DNA of 64,000 nucleotides from Flavobacterium proteolyticum (GCF_015223105.1 NZ_JADFTZ010000006.1:1-64000); one strand, 5' to 3'. Shown: positions 17,983 through 27,577, counted from the stretch's first letter. The notes: a model not told the origin generated them from the sequence alone. Translations and numbers: made by a program.

Positions 17983-19185
17983 TTATAAAACTCCTAATTC
18001 TACCATACATTGTCTCATCATTTGATACGTTCTTTCAATATCGTTATCTAAACCAATTGAAAAACGAATTAAACCATCGGTTAAGCCCATTTCTGCTTGC
18101 TCTTCTAATGGAATTTCTGATGAAGTTGAAGTTCCAGGGGCACTGAATAACGTTTTATAGAATCCTAAACTTACTGCTAAGTAACCTAAGTTTCTTTCTT
18201 GCATTAATTCCATTAACGCATTGGCTTTATCTAAACTTCCAACGTCAATCGTCATCATTCCACCGAAACCGTACTCTTGATTAATCATGGTTTTGTAAAT
18301 TTCATGACTTGGGTGACTTGCTAATCCTGGATAAACCGTTTTGATTCCGTCTGCTTCAAATTTCTTAGCCAAATACATTGCATTGTGGCTGTGTTGTTTC
18401 ATTCTGATGTGTAACGTTCTTAAGTTTTTCATTACAGAAGCCGAACGCAAACTATCCATTGTTGGACCTAAAAGCATGCTTGCTCCGTCGTTTACATTTT
18501 TTAAACTGTTGATGAATTCTTGAGACGCACAAACTACACCACCAACTGTATCGCTACTTCCGTTGATGTATTTTGTTAACGAGTGAATCACGATATCAGC
18601 ACCTAATTTTGCTGGAGCGACGGATAAAGGTGAAAACGTATTATCCACCACTAATTTGATATTGTGTTTTTTGGCAATTTTAGCTAATGAAGCAATATCA
18701 GCTACTTCCAACAAAGGATTACTAACGGTTTCACAATATAAAACTTTTGTATTTGGAGTAATAGCCGCTTCAACTACGTCTAACTTTGTAATATCAACAA
18801 ATGTAGTTTTGATGCCCATTCTTGGAACAAAATTTTTCAAGAAAGCATACGTTCCACCATAAATAGTTCTACTTGAAACGATATGGTCACCATTTCCGCA
18901 TAATTGCAAAAGAGTAGGAGTTATGGCACCCATTCCAGAAGCTGCCACGTTAGCCGATTCTGTTCCTTCCATTGCTGCCAATGCTTTGTCTAAATATAAA
19001 TTACTTGGCGAAGAGTGACGCGAATATAAATAACAACCTTCAGCATTACCTTCAAAGGTGTCAAACATGGTTTTTGCTGAAAGAAAAGTATATGTTGAAC
19101 TATCTGAAATCGATGGATTTACACCACCAAATTCTCCGAAATATTGTAAATCTTGTATACGATCTGCCGGATTAAATTTTTCCAT
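17983..19185 (-). CDS. Cys/Met-metabolism PLP-dependent enzyme (gamma-lyase/synthase type)
   Basis: A 400-aa fold-type I PLP enzyme of the cystathionine gamma-synthase/methionine gamma-lyase family. The PLP lysine is Lys205 in IHSLTKYING. Other marks are SGMGAI (phosphate loop), YCETVSNPLL and DNTFSPL. The active-site cysteine typical of methionine gamma-lyases (IYGCT in Pseudomonas) is Gly here (IYGGT), so gamma-lyase of methionine is less certain; cystathionine gamma-lyase/synthase or O-acetylhomoserine use is possible. It is divergent from an Lrp-type regulator with only 186 bp between, the usual setting for amino-acid-responsive control. Confidence 0.85.
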   Translation of the reverse strand: MEKFNPADRIQDLQYFGEFGGVNPSISDSSTYTFLSAKTMFDTFEGNAEGCYLYSRHSSPSNLYLDKALAAMEGTESANVAASGMGAITPTLLQLCGNGDHIVSSRTIYGGTYAFLKNFVPRMGIKTTFVDITKLDVVEAAITPNTKVLYCETVSNPLLEVADIASLAKIAKKHNIKLVVDNTFSPLSVAPAKLGADIVIHSLTKYINGSSDTVGGVVCASQEFINSLKNVNDGASMLLGPTMDSLRSASVMKNLRTLHIRMKQHSHNAMYLAKKFEADGIKTVYPGLASHPSHEIYKTMINQEYGFGGMMTIDVGSLDKANALMELMQERNLGYLAVSLGFYKTLFSAPGTSTSSEIPLEEQAEMGLTDGLIRFSIGLDNDIERTYQMMRQCMVELGVL

Positions 19186-19215
19186 AATTTTAAAGTTTAG
19201 TTGTTTATTTTAAAT

Positions 19216-19246
19216 CAAAAATATAATTTGACAAACTATTATTCAA
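19216..19246 (-). promoter_or_regulatory. Promoter of the PLP enzyme gene
   Basis: On the minus strand TTG (19246-19244), a 20-bp spacer and TATTTTTG (19223-19216) fit the Bacteroidota consensus. It lies in the AT-rich region shared with the divergent Lrp gene, where Lrp sites are likely. Confidence 0.6.
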
Positions 19247-19326
19247 TACTTGAAATTAAAATTAGATTTTTATTCTAAATTTAGTTAAAGTTGTAGTTTT
19301 TATTTCTGTTATTTATTCGTTTTAGT

Positions 19327-19334
19327 TACATTTG
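19327..19334 (+). promoter_or_regulatory. -7 element of the Lrp gene
   Basis: TACATTTG matches TAnnTTTG 37 bp before the start codon. The -33 box is weak (no TTG at the ideal distance). Confidence 0.45.
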
Positions 19335-19371
19335 CTGACAACTAAAAAACAAACAACAACACAACTAACCA

Positions 19372-19827
19372 ATGGACGCAATCGACAAAAAACTTTTAGG
19401 TTTTCTACAAGAAGATACTAAAAGGACAACCAAGGAGCTTTCCCTATTATTAAATCTTTCCGTAACTGCTGTTTACGAACGTATTAAAAAATTAGAGCGT
19501 GAAGGAGTTATTACCAAATACGTAGCGCTTTTAGACCGAGTTAAGTTAGACAAATCTTTCGTAGTTTTTTGCCACATCAAGTTAAATCAACACACTAAAG
19601 ATTTTATTACCACTTTTGAAAACGAAGTAGTGAAATTAACTGAAGTTTCAGAATGCTATCACGTAAGTGGCGATTATGATTATATTTTAAAAGTGAACGT
19701 TAAGGATATGGAAGAATATCGTGAGTTCATGGTTACGAAACTTACCGGTTTGCAACATATCGGAAGTACGCACAGTTCATTTATGATTGGGGAAGTAAAA
19801 TATACAACCGCTTTTACTTTAAACTAA
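19372..19827 (+). CDS. Lrp/AsnC-family transcription regulator
   Basis: A 151-aa regulator of standard Lrp/AsnC length. Residues 1-60 form the winged HTH (KELSLLLNLSVTAVYERIKKLEREGVI), and about 65-145 form the RAM ligand-binding domain with CYHVSGDYDYILKV. Such proteins form octamers and sense amino acids. It is divergent from the Cys/Met PLP enzyme, which is its most likely target, perhaps with methionine or a similar amino acid as the ligand (inference). Confidence 0.92.
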   Translation: MDAIDKKLLGFLQEDTKRTTKELSLLLNLSVTAVYERIKKLEREGVITKYVALLDRVKLDKSFVVFCHIKLNQHTKDFITTFENEVVKLTEVSECYHVSGDYDYILKVNVKDMEEYREFMVTKLTGLQHIGSTHSSFMIGEVKYTTAFTLN

Positions 19828-19876
19828 GCTATAATAATTTACCAAAAAAGTAACAAAGAATTAATTCAAAAAGCGT

Positions 19877-19884
19877 TACTTTTG
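19877..19884 (+). promoter_or_regulatory. -7 element of lpd
   Basis: TACTTTTG, a TAnnTTTG match, 41 bp upstream of the lpd start codon. No TTG is seen at the usual distance. Confidence 0.4.
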
Positions 19885-19924
19885 TATCCGAATTTAAGTC
19901 AAACAACAAACTTTATATACAATC

Positions 19925-21328
19925 ATGAGTCAATTTGATGTAACCATTATTGGTTCTGGCCCTGGAGGATATGTTTCAGCTATCCGTTGTGCCCAATTAG
20001 GTTTTAAAACAGCTATTATTGAAAAATATTCAACTCTTGGAGGAACTTGTTTAAATGTAGGATGTATTCCATCGAAAGCATTATTAGCATCTTCGCATCA
20101 TTATGAAGAGTTACAACACTTTGCAGACCACGGAATTGAAGTTTCGGGAGATGTAAAAGTGAATTTAGAGAAAATGATTGCTCGTAAACAAGCAGTTGTA
20201 GATCAAACTTCGGGTGGTGTAAAATTCTTAATGGATAAAAACAATATCACTGTTTTCAATGGAGTAGGTTCGTTTGAAAGTGCTACTTCTGTAAAAGTGA
20301 CTAAAGAAGATGGTTCTTCGGAAATCATCGAATCAAAAAATATTATTATTGCTACAGGTTCTAAACCCTCTAGCTTGCCATTTATCAAATTAGATAAAGA
20401 AAGAATCATTACTTCTACTGAAGCTTTGAAACTAAAAGAAGTTCCAAAACATTTAGTAATTATTGGTGGTGGTGTTATCGGAATCGAATTAGGTCAAGTG
20501 TATTTACGTTTAGGAGCGCAAGTTTCTGTTGTTGAATTCATGGACAGAATTATTCCAGGAATGGACGCTGCTTTATCAAAAGAGTTGACTAAAGTATTGA
20601 AGAAACAAGGCATGAAATTCTATACGTCTCACAAAGTTCAATCAGTAGAAAGAGCTGGAGATGTTGTAACGGTTAAAGCAGAAAATGCTAAAGGAGAAAT
20701 CATCACGTTAGAAGGGGATTATTCATTAGTTTCTGTAGGTCGTCGTCCTTATACAGATGGATTAAACGCTGAAAAAGCAGGAGTAAAAGTTACCGAAAGA
20801 GGTCAAATCGAAGTAAACGATCATTTACAAACTTCGGCTTCTAATATTTATGCAATTGGTGATGTAGTTCGTGGAGCGATGTTAGCACACAAAGCGGAAG
20901 AAGAAGGTGTTATGGTTGCTGAAATTTTAGCAGGTCAAAAACCTCATATCGATTACAATTTAATTCCTGGTGTTGTTTACACTTGGCCAGAAGTTGCAGC
21001 TGTTGGTAAAACAGAAGAGCAATTAAAAGCAGAAGGTATAGCGTACAAAGCAGGAAGTTTTCCATTCAAAGCATTAGGAAGAGCTAGAGCAGGAGGAGAC
21101 ACTGACGGATTTGTAAAAATCTTAGCTGATGCTAAAACTGATGAAGTTTTAGGAGTTCACATGATTGGTGCAAGATGTGCCGATTTAATCGCAGAAGCTG
21201 TAACAGCTATGGAATTCAGAGCAAGTGCAGAAGATATTTCAAGAATGTCTCACGCACACCCAACATTTGCAGAAGCTATCAAAGAAGCAGCATTAGCAGC
21301 TACAGATAATAGAGCATTACACGTGTAA
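19925..21328 (+). CDS. lpdA: Dihydrolipoyl dehydrogenase (E3)
   Basis: A 467-aa FAD disulfide oxidoreductase that reoxidises the lipoyl groups of 2-oxoacid dehydrogenases and the glycine cleavage system with NAD+. FAD-binding GSGPGG lies at 10-15, the redox disulfide Cys42/Cys47 in GGTCLNVGCIPSK, NAD-binding GGGVIGIELG near 180, and the C-terminal catalytic His-Glu in SHAHPTFAEAI. The E1/E2 genes are not adjacent, as is common in Flavobacteriaceae. It is a single gene between a promoter and a strong terminator. Confidence 0.96.
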   Translation: MSQFDVTIIGSGPGGYVSAIRCAQLGFKTAIIEKYSTLGGTCLNVGCIPSKALLASSHHYEELQHFADHGIEVSGDVKVNLEKMIARKQAVVDQTSGGVKFLMDKNNITVFNGVGSFESATSVKVTKEDGSSEIIESKNIIIATGSKPSSLPFIKLDKERIITSTEALKLKEVPKHLVIIGGGVIGIELGQVYLRLGAQVSVVEFMDRIIPGMDAALSKELTKVLKKQGMKFYTSHKVQSVERAGDVVTVKAENAKGEIITLEGDYSLVSVGRRPYTDGLNAEKAGVKVTERGQIEVNDHLQTSASNIYAIGDVVRGAMLAHKAEEEGVMVAEILAGQKPHIDYNLIPGVVYTWPEVAAVGKTEEQLKAEGIAYKAGSFPFKALGRARAGGDTDGFVKILADAKTDEVLGVHMIGARCADLIAEAVTAMEFRASAEDISRMSHAHPTFAEAIKEAALAATDNRALHV

Positions 21329-21348
21329 TTAAGATAAGTTATCATACT

Positions 21349-21384
21349 AAAAATCCCAAATTTCAAATGAAATTTGGGATTTTT
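21349..21384 (+). terminator. Terminator of lpd
   Basis: A perfect 16-bp stem (21349-21364 with 21369-21384) with loop AAAT, with T-runs on both strands, so it may also end the convergent DoxX transcript. Confidence 0.92.
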
Positions 21385-21404
21385 TATTTTAGCTTTATTT
21401 CAAA

Positions 21405-21782
21405 TTATGGCTTTACAATTTCTTTAAAACCATCCCAATTAGCGTAAATTAAAAACACATTTGCAAATAAGATGGCTGCTGCCATGGGAATATCTGTTCC
21501 ACTAACAACCACGTGAATTAGAAAAATATTGATGCTTATCGGTAATAAAATTATGGTTCCCAATCTAACAAATTTGCCACTTACGAGCATTAATCCTGCT
21601 ATTAATTCAATAGCTTTTGCTACAGGAAAAATGTACTTTGAAGCCATAAATCCAGCCATTAAAGTAGCCAAATCTCCAGTTGGTTCAGGTTGTTCTCCCA
21701 TAAGGTTGAAAAAATAAGAAATAGAAGCAAAAAGCATCATAGCTCCTAAAAGTACACGAACAATAATAGTTGCAATTTTCAT
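21405..21782 (-). CDS. DoxX-family membrane protein
   Basis: A 125-aa protein with four hydrophobic segments (about 5-25, 45-65, 70-90, 95-115), the DoxX/DoxD arrangement. The family occurs in respiratory and thiosulfate-oxidising complexes, but most members, including this type, have no known function. Its promoter has TATCTTTG (complement of 21812-21819). Motifs AKAIELIAGLMLVSGKF and the GTIILLPISINIFLIHV segment are family-like. Confidence 0.8.
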   Translation of the reverse strand: MKIATIIVRVLLGAMMLFASISYFFNLMGEQPEPTGDLATLMAGFMASKYIFPVAKAIELIAGLMLVSGKFVRLGTIILLPISINIFLIHVVVSGTDIPMAAAILFANVFLIYANWDGFKEIVKP

Positions 21783-21811
21783 AATTTGAATAGTTTTTTG
21801 GTTAGTTATTT

Positions 21812-21819
21812 CAAAGATA
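21812..21819 (-). promoter_or_regulatory. -7 element of the DoxX gene
   Basis: Reads TATCTTTG on the minus strand, 29 bp before the start codon. Confidence 0.4.
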
Positions 21820-21832
21820 GTAAATTATGTAA

Positions 21833-21858
21833 ACAAAAAACCACCGGTTTCCCGATGG
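21833..21858 (-). terminator. Terminator of the DUF4349 gene
   Basis: On the minus strand CCATCGG-GAAA-CCGGTGG, with one G-U pair, followed by TTTTTTG. Confidence 0.85.
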
Positions 21859-21866
21859 CTTATTTC

Positions 21867-22760
21867 TTACTTTTTCAAAAACTTCTTATATCCTATGAGT
21901 CCTAAAAACCCAATCAAGGCAAATGGCCAAAGCACTACAATAAATGAAACAATGTTTTCCAACATAAACCAACCTGTTTTTATACTGTCCCAAATTTGTA
22001 ACCCAATATTTGGTCGGTACGCGTTGATGCTTTTTTCATTAGCCACCATTTCTTGTTTGATGCTTTCGTCTTGGTAAATATTTAGCGTTAACGTACTAAA
22101 GTTGACTTGGTCTTGAAGTGATAAATTCTGCAATTTTGAAGCATCATTTTGTTCTTTTTTCGAATCTAATGTTTCTTCTGCTTTTACCACTTGATTCAGT
22201 TTCTTTCCTTTCAAATCAATTGCATTTTCTAAACGCTTTTCTGAAGAATTACTTCTTTTTTGAGCTAATTCATTGGATAACATTTGCAACGAAACATCAT
22301 CTGCTTTGATAATGCGATAATCCAAAAAATGAATTTGCTTCGCAATGGTTTTAATCACCGTATCCATTTTCGTATTTGGAACGCGAATGGTAATGTTGTT
22401 ATCTACTTTATATTTTGTAGTTACTAACGTGCTATCCTGACTCACTTTGGTTCTGTCTTCGCTGTGAATGTTGCTTTGAAGATTGGTATAGGTTACAAAT
22501 CCACCAAATTTCGTTGTCGCATCTTCAATCGCATAAGTCGATTTAGCGACATTCTTGACTTTAAATTTTACATCGGCTGTTCTAACAAATTTTCGATTGC
22601 TGTTTTTGTTTTCAACGGCTGCGGAAGAAGAAACAACACTTGTGCTATCAGTTGCAACATTTTCTGAATAATCAGGTGTTTCTTCAGCTACACTTTCTTT
22701 ACATGCTACTATTAAACCAAGTGCTAGCAAAGTCAATACGATTTTGGTGTTTTTGTTCAT
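21867..22760 (-). CDS. DUF4349 lipoprotein
   Basis: A 297-aa envelope lipoprotein. The lipobox is GLIVAC with Cys20. After a Ser/Thr-rich linker, the DUF4349 domain begins at about 55 (RKFVRTADVKFKVKNV) and runs to about 215, with a coiled-coil-like central part rich in Lys/Glu. A C-terminal membrane helix (about 265-290) ends in KKFLKK. The domain is widespread but of unknown function. The N-terminal lipid anchor plus a C-terminal transmembrane helix is usual for the family. Confidence 0.85.
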   Translation of the reverse strand: MNKNTKIVLTLLALGLIVACKESVAEETPDYSENVATDSTSVVSSSAAVENKNSNRKFVRTADVKFKVKNVAKSTYAIEDATTKFGGFVTYTNLQSNIHSEDRTKVSQDSTLVTTKYKVDNNITIRVPNTKMDTVIKTIAKQIHFLDYRIIKADDVSLQMLSNELAQKRSNSSEKRLENAIDLKGKKLNQVVKAEETLDSKKEQNDASKLQNLSLQDQVNFSTLTLNIYQDESIKQEMVANEKSINAYRPNIGLQIWDSIKTGWFMLENIVSFIVVLWPFALIGFLGLIGYKKFLKK

Positions 22761-22945
22761 AAAAATTCATTTTTAAAGTTATTGATTAATTGTTTTTAAT
22801 ACGTGTAGTTTTAGAATCAATACAAATGAATTTTTAATTGGGTTAGTTGTTGAGGCAAGAATAAAAACCGTGCCAAATTTTAACATTTGAACCATTTTCC
22901 AACAACTATTTTTTTGTTGTACTTTTACGAAGTAAATTTTCCAAT

Positions 22946-24235
22946 TTGAGAACAGTAATTACGAAAGATATTTCCCAGTTTCCCGACTTTAAAAATCAAC
23001 TTTTGCATTGGGCCAACCAACATAGAGAAGTTGTTTTTTTAGATTCGAATGCCTATAATCAAAAGTATTCGAGTTACGATACGGTTTTGGCGGTAGATGC
23101 TTTTACTTCGATTAAAACCGATTACGAAAATGCGTTTCAAGATTTGTATCAGTACCAAAGTCAAACGAAAGATTGGTTGTTTGGTTATTTGTCCTACGAT
23201 TTAAAAAACGATACCGAAGCTTTACATTCCAACAATTTCGACGGATTAGATTTTCCCGATTTGTTTTTCTTCCAACCCAAAAAGTTATTTTTAATCAAAG
23301 AAAATGAACTCGAAATTCAATATTTACGATTATGCGATGACGAAATAGATTCAGATTTCGAAGAAATCCTTTCTATAACAACCAACACCCATCACCCATC
23401 ATCCATCACTATAAAACAACGCATCTCAAAAGAAAATTACCTTTCCAAAGTTTCCAAAATGCTGGAACACATTCATCGTGGCGACATTTACGAAGCCAAT
23501 TTCTGCATGGAATTTTATGCCGAAAATGCTCAAATTGAACCTTTGGAAATCTATCAAAAACTGAATGCTATTTCCGAACCACCATTTGCGGTGTATTTCA
23601 AGAATAATTTTCAGTATTTACTTTCCGCTTCTCCTGAACGTTATTTGCGAAAAGAAGGAAATAAAGTCATTTCCCAACCCATAAAAGGCACGGCAAGAAG
23701 AAGTTTCGATTTAGAACAAGACGAACAATTAAAATCAGATTTAGCTCAAAACGAAAAAGAGCGTTCAGAAAACATCATGATTGTCGATTTAGTTCGCAAC
23801 GATTTATCGCACACCGCTACAAAAGGAAGCGTTCAAGTGGAAGAATTGTGTCAGATTTATACGTTTAAACAAGTCCACCAAATGATTTCTACGATCGTTT
23901 CCGAAGTAGAGAATACGACTTCACCAATTGAAATTCTGAGAACCTCTTTTCCTATGGGAAGTATGACTGGTGCACCAAAGATTTCGGCTATGCAAATCAT
24001 TGAAGAATTGGAAGAAACAAAGCGCGGATTATACAGTGGAGCAGTAGGTTATTTTACTCCGAATGGCGATTTTGATTTTAATGTGGTGATTCGAAGTATT
24101 TTGTATAATTCAAAAAATCAATATTTATCATTTTCTGTTGGAAGTGCTATAACTTCTCAAGCCATTCCTGAAAATGAATACGAAGAATGTCTGTTGAAGG
24201 CAAAAGCGATGTTTGAAGTGCTGCAATCCAAATAA
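22946..24235 (+). CDS. pabB: Aminodeoxychorismate synthase component I
   Basis: A 429-aa chorismate-using enzyme that makes 4-amino-4-deoxychorismate for folate. The PIKGT motif (Lys247) is specific to PabB-type enzymes; anthranilate and isochorismate synthases have PIAGT. Catalytic segments IVDLVRNDLSH, SFPMGSMTGAPK and GAVGYF are present. No in-frame ATG exists before residue 172, so a TTG at 22946 is the only full-length start. Residues 147-153 (NTHHPSS) are encoded by an intergenic-type repeat. tilS and dsbD follow closely. No pabA amidotransferase is present in the window. Confidence 0.9.
   Translation: MRTVITKDISQFPDFKNQLLHWANQHREVVFLDSNAYNQKYSSYDTVLAVDAFTSIKTDYENAFQDLYQYQSQTKDWLFGYLSYDLKNDTEALHSNNFDGLDFPDLFFFQPKKLFLIKENELEIQYLRLCDDEIDSDFEEILSITTNTHHPSSITIKQRISKENYLSKVSKMLEHIHRGDIYEANFCMEFYAENAQIEPLEIYQKLNAISEPPFAVYFKNNFQYLLSASPERYLRKEGNKVISQPIKGTARRSFDLEQDEQLKSDLAQNEKERSENIMIVDLVRNDLSHTATKGSVQVEELCQIYTFKQVHQMISTIVSEVENTTSPIEILRTSFPMGSMTGAPKISAMQIIEELEETKRGLYSGAVGYFTPNGDFDFNVVIRSILYNSKNQYLSFSVGSAITSQAIPENEYEECLLKAKAMFEVLQSK
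23381..23410. repeat. Repeat-like segment within pabB
   Basis: ACCAACACCCATCACCCATC plus the following ATCCATCACT is a run of degenerate CCATCAC units in frame within pabB. Its complement shares GATGGGTGTTG with the intergenic repeat at 53703-53740. It falls between the N-terminal and catalytic parts of the protein. Confidence 0.5.
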
Positions 24236-24251
24236 TTCCTTATTTTTGGTC

Positions 24252-25559
24252 ATGCTTACAAAATTCCAAAATCATATCGAACAAAATTTCCCCCAACTAA
24301 AAGACAAGAAATTGCTTTTAGCGGTAAGTGGTGGCATTGATAGTATGGTTTTGTTGGATTTGTTTTATAAGTTGAGGTTTGATATTTGCGTAGCACATTG
24401 CAATTTTCAACTGCGTGGAAAAGAGAGTGATGGAGATGAAATGTTGGTTAGGGAAATTTGTCAAGATAGGTATATTCCATATTTTATTGAGACGTTTGAT
24501 ACGCTCGAATTTGCTAATGAGAACAAACTTTCCATCCAATTAGCTGCACGAAAGTTACGTTATGATTGGTTTCAAGAAATTATTTCACTTGGTTTTGATT
24601 ATGTTTTAACCGCTCATCATTTGGATGACAATGTTGAAACGTTTTTAATCAATTTCACAAGAGGAACTGGTTTAGAAGGGTTGACAGGAATTCCAGCTCA
24701 AAATAGAAACATTATTCGTCCATTGTTGACGTTTTCAAGAGAAGAAATTGAAAATTATGCACAAGCAAATCAAGTTCAATGGCGAGAAGATTCGAGTAAT
24801 GCTTCGGATAAGTATTTTCGTAATAAACTACGTCACGATATTGTTCCCATTTTAAAAGAATTGAATACCGGATTTTTAGATTCGTTTCAAAATACTTTAC
24901 ATCATTTGCAACAAGCGGAAAGTTTGGTTGAGGATGCTTCTAAATTGGTTTATGAGAAAGTTGTTGTAGTAAAAGAAAATCAACTAGAAATTCATTTGAA
25001 ACCTTTGCTTGAATTCCAAAATTATAAAGCGTATTTGTACCAATGGTTGAAAGAATATAGATTTTCGGCTTGGAATGATATTTATGATTTGGTGGAAGCA
25101 CAATCAGGAAAAAAAGTATTTTCCGAAACGCATATTTTGTTGAAAGACCGAGAAAAATTAATCCTTTTTGAAAGAAAATCATCAAATAATTCAACATTTT
25201 TTATTATCGAATCGTTAGATAGTAAAGTTAATATTCCCTTAAAACTTAGGTTTTATAAAGGAGTTAACATTTTTGAAACACATTCGAATTGTATATTTGT
25301 AGATGAAAGTAAACTCAAATTTCCGCTTACTATTAGAAAATGGCAAGAAGGAGATTATTTTTATCCGTCAGGAATGAATGGGAAAAAGAAATTGAGTAAA
25401 TATTTCAAAGATGAAAAATATTCGCTTTTAGATAAAGAAAATCAGTGGTTATTATGTTCGGAAGACCAAATTGTTTGGGTAATCGGAAAACGAGCAGATA
25501 ATCGATTTACAAGTAATGAAACAACACAAAACAGTATAAAAATCGTATTAGAAGAATGA
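24252..25559 (+). CDS. tilS: tRNA(Ile)-lysidine synthase
   Basis: A 435-aa PP-loop ATPase that turns C34 of tRNA-Ile(CAU) into lysidine, essential for AUA decoding. The PP-loop SGGIDSMVLLD lies near residues 28-38, then HCNFQLRGKESDGDE and the HHLDDNVETFL motif; C-terminal TilS domains follow, with LRKW..GDYF at about 360. The ATG at 24252 is used because the 13 in-frame residues before it overlap pabB. The gene overlaps dsbD by 4 bp (ATGA), which implies coupled translation. Confidence 0.94.
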   Translation: MLTKFQNHIEQNFPQLKDKKLLLAVSGGIDSMVLLDLFYKLRFDICVAHCNFQLRGKESDGDEMLVREICQDRYIPYFIETFDTLEFANENKLSIQLAARKLRYDWFQEIISLGFDYVLTAHHLDDNVETFLINFTRGTGLEGLTGIPAQNRNIIRPLLTFSREEIENYAQANQVQWREDSSNASDKYFRNKLRHDIVPILKELNTGFLDSFQNTLHHLQQAESLVEDASKLVYEKVVVVKENQLEIHLKPLLEFQNYKAYLYQWLKEYRFSAWNDIYDLVEAQSGKKVFSETHILLKDREKLILFERKSSNNSTFFIIESLDSKVNIPLKLRFYKGVNIFETHSNCIFVDESKLKFPLTIRKWQEGDYFYPSGMNGKKKLSKYFKDEKYSLLDKENQWLLCSEDQIVWVIGKRADNRFTSNETTQNSIKIVLEE

Positions 25560-27568
25560 GAAAATATTTTGCCTTAATCGCCTTAATTTTTGGATTTTTT
25601 GGAAATGCACAAATTATAAATCCGGTACAATGGAAAACAAGAGTCGTTCAAAAATCGGCTACCGAATTTGAATTGGTCATGGATGCTACTATCGAAAACG
25701 AGTGGCACATGTATTCGCAATTTACACCAGAAAACGGACCACTTCCAACCGTTTTTGATTATAAAAACGCAAAAGGAAACTTCGATTTAGTTGGGAAGAC
25801 TAAAGAAAGTCCATATAAAAAAGTATACAACGATATTTTTGAAGTTGACGAATATTACTTTGCAAAAACCGCTCAGTTCAAGCAAATTATAAAAGTTACC
25901 AATCCAAAAGTAAAAGAGGTAAAAGTTTATGTCGAATACCAAGTTTGTAAAGAACAATGTATTCAGCAAGATGCTACGTTTACGTTTAAATTGCCTGAAA
26001 TTAAGGTAGAAGAAGTTGCACCAACAAGTGTAGTTTCAAATGATACAACTTCTGTTAGTACCGATACAACATCGATTACAGCTACAGATTCTGAAAAATC
26101 TACAAAAGAAATTGTTCCAACTTCTACTCCAAAAGAAGAGGAGAAAAGTTTGTGGGGAATTTTCATTTTAGCCTTCTTAGGTGGATTTGCTGCTTTACTT
26201 ACGCCTTGTGTATTCCCAATGATACCAATGACAGTGAGTTTCTTTACCAAGCAAAGTAAAACCAAAGCGGCAGGAATTCGTAATGCTTTTATTTATGGAA
26301 TTTCTATCATTGTTATTTACGTTGGTTTAGGAATGATAATAACGGCTATTTTTGGAATCGATTCACTAAATGCGTTATCGACTAATGTTTGGTTTAACTT
26401 GATATTTTTTGTAATTCTAATCGTTTTTGCAGCTTCATTTTTAGGAGCATTTGAAATCGTTTTACCTAATTCATTTTTAAATAAAATCGACAGACAAGCC
26501 GATAGAGGTGGAATCATCGGAATCTTCTTCATGGCGTTAGCCTTAGCTGTTGTATCTTTTTCATGTACTGGACCAATTGTAGGTTCCTTATTAGGAGAAT
26601 CAGCAAGACAAGGTGGAATAGGACCAATAGTTGGGATGTTAGGATTCTCTTCAGCAATTGCTTTGCCTTTCATGTTGTTTGCTATGTTCCCTGGATGGAT
26701 GAATTCGTTACCGAAATCGGGTGGATGGTTAAATACAGTTAAAGTTTCATTAGGATTCTTAGAATTGGCTTTTGCCTTCAAGTTTTTATCTAATGCCGAT
26801 TTAGTTTTACAAACACATTTATTAGAAAGAGAAGTCTTTTTAGCAATTTGGATAGCTGTTTTTGGAGCTTGGGCGTTATATCTTTTCGGAAAATTAATTT
26901 TGCCTCACGATAGTCCAATGATTCATATTTCTGTAGGTAGATTATTCATAGCTTTATTTGTTACCACATTCACTATTTACTTAATTCCAGGTTTATGGGG
27001 AGCGCCATTAAAAATATTGAGCGGATTTACACCACCTATGACTTACAGTGAAAGTCCGTATGGAGTTGGTTATCAAAATACAGTAAGCTCTGGAGTTTCT
27101 TCTGAATCTGCTTTACCAGAAAATGCGCATATTGGACCATTAGGAATAACAGCATTTCATGACTATGAAGAAGGTTTAGCTTATGCAAAAAAAGTAAACA
27201 AACCTGTTTTATTAGATTTCACTGGACATGCATGTGCGAATTGTAGAAAAATGGAAGAAAATGTGTGGTCTGATGCTGAAATTTTAAAAATCTTAAAAAA
27301 TGAGATTGTACTGATTTCGTTATACGGTGATGACCAACGTGAATTACCAAAAGAAGAACAATACGTTTCAAAATCAGGAAGTGAAGTGACTACCATTGGG
27401 AAAAAATGGAGAGAATATCAAATTGAACGATATAACATTAATGCCCAACCTTATTATGTTGTTTTAGATGCTGATGGAAAAGATATTTCTAAACCTGTTG
27501 GTTACACGCCAGATGTTGAGGAATATAAAACTTGGTTACAGGATGGTGTGACGGCTTTTAAAAAATAA
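25556..27568 (+). CDS. dsbD: Thiol:disulfide interchange protein DsbD
   Basis: A 670-aa inner-membrane electron carrier that moves reducing power from cytosolic thioredoxin to periplasmic thiols. The signal peptide (about 1-18) precedes an N-terminal domain with cysteine pair YQVCKEQC. A CcdA-type membrane core (about 195-500) has cysteines in LTPCVFPM and FSCTGPIV. The C-terminal thioredoxin domain has ACANC (CxxC) near 560. All three redox pairs of DsbD are present. Likely clients are TlpA-type lipoproteins such as that at 2593. It is the last gene of the pabB-tilS-dsbD unit. Confidence 0.93.
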   Translation: MRKYFALIALIFGFFGNAQIINPVQWKTRVVQKSATEFELVMDATIENEWHMYSQFTPENGPLPTVFDYKNAKGNFDLVGKTKESPYKKVYNDIFEVDEYYFAKTAQFKQIIKVTNPKVKEVKVYVEYQVCKEQCIQQDATFTFKLPEIKVEEVAPTSVVSNDTTSVSTDTTSITATDSEKSTKEIVPTSTPKEEEKSLWGIFILAFLGGFAALLTPCVFPMIPMTVSFFTKQSKTKAAGIRNAFIYGISIIVIYVGLGMIITAIFGIDSLNALSTNVWFNLIFFVILIVFAASFLGAFEIVLPNSFLNKIDRQADRGGIIGIFFMALALAVVSFSCTGPIVGSLLGESARQGGIGPIVGMLGFSSAIALPFMLFAMFPGWMNSLPKSGGWLNTVKVSLGFLELAFAFKFLSNADLVLQTHLLEREVFLAIWIAVFGAWALYLFGKLILPHDSPMIHISVGRLFIALFVTTFTIYLIPGLWGAPLKILSGFTPPMTYSESPYGVGYQNTVSSGVSSESALPENAHIGPLGITAFHDYEEGLAYAKKVNKPVLLDFTGHACANCRKMEENVWSDAEILKILKNEIVLISLYGDDQRELPKEEQYVSKSGSEVTTIGKKWREYQIERYNINAQPYYVVLDADGKDISKPVGYTPDVEEYKTWLQDGVTAFKK

Positions 27569-27577
27569 TTTTTCAAT

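Noticed and set aside
17983..19185. Firm call as methionine gamma-lyase
   Set aside because: The cysteine typical of that enzyme is glycine here, so only the broader family is supported.
26317..26781. 154-codon minus-strand open frame
   Set aside because: Shadow of the membrane core of dsbD; a Pro/Asn/Lys-rich product typical of the reversed strand.
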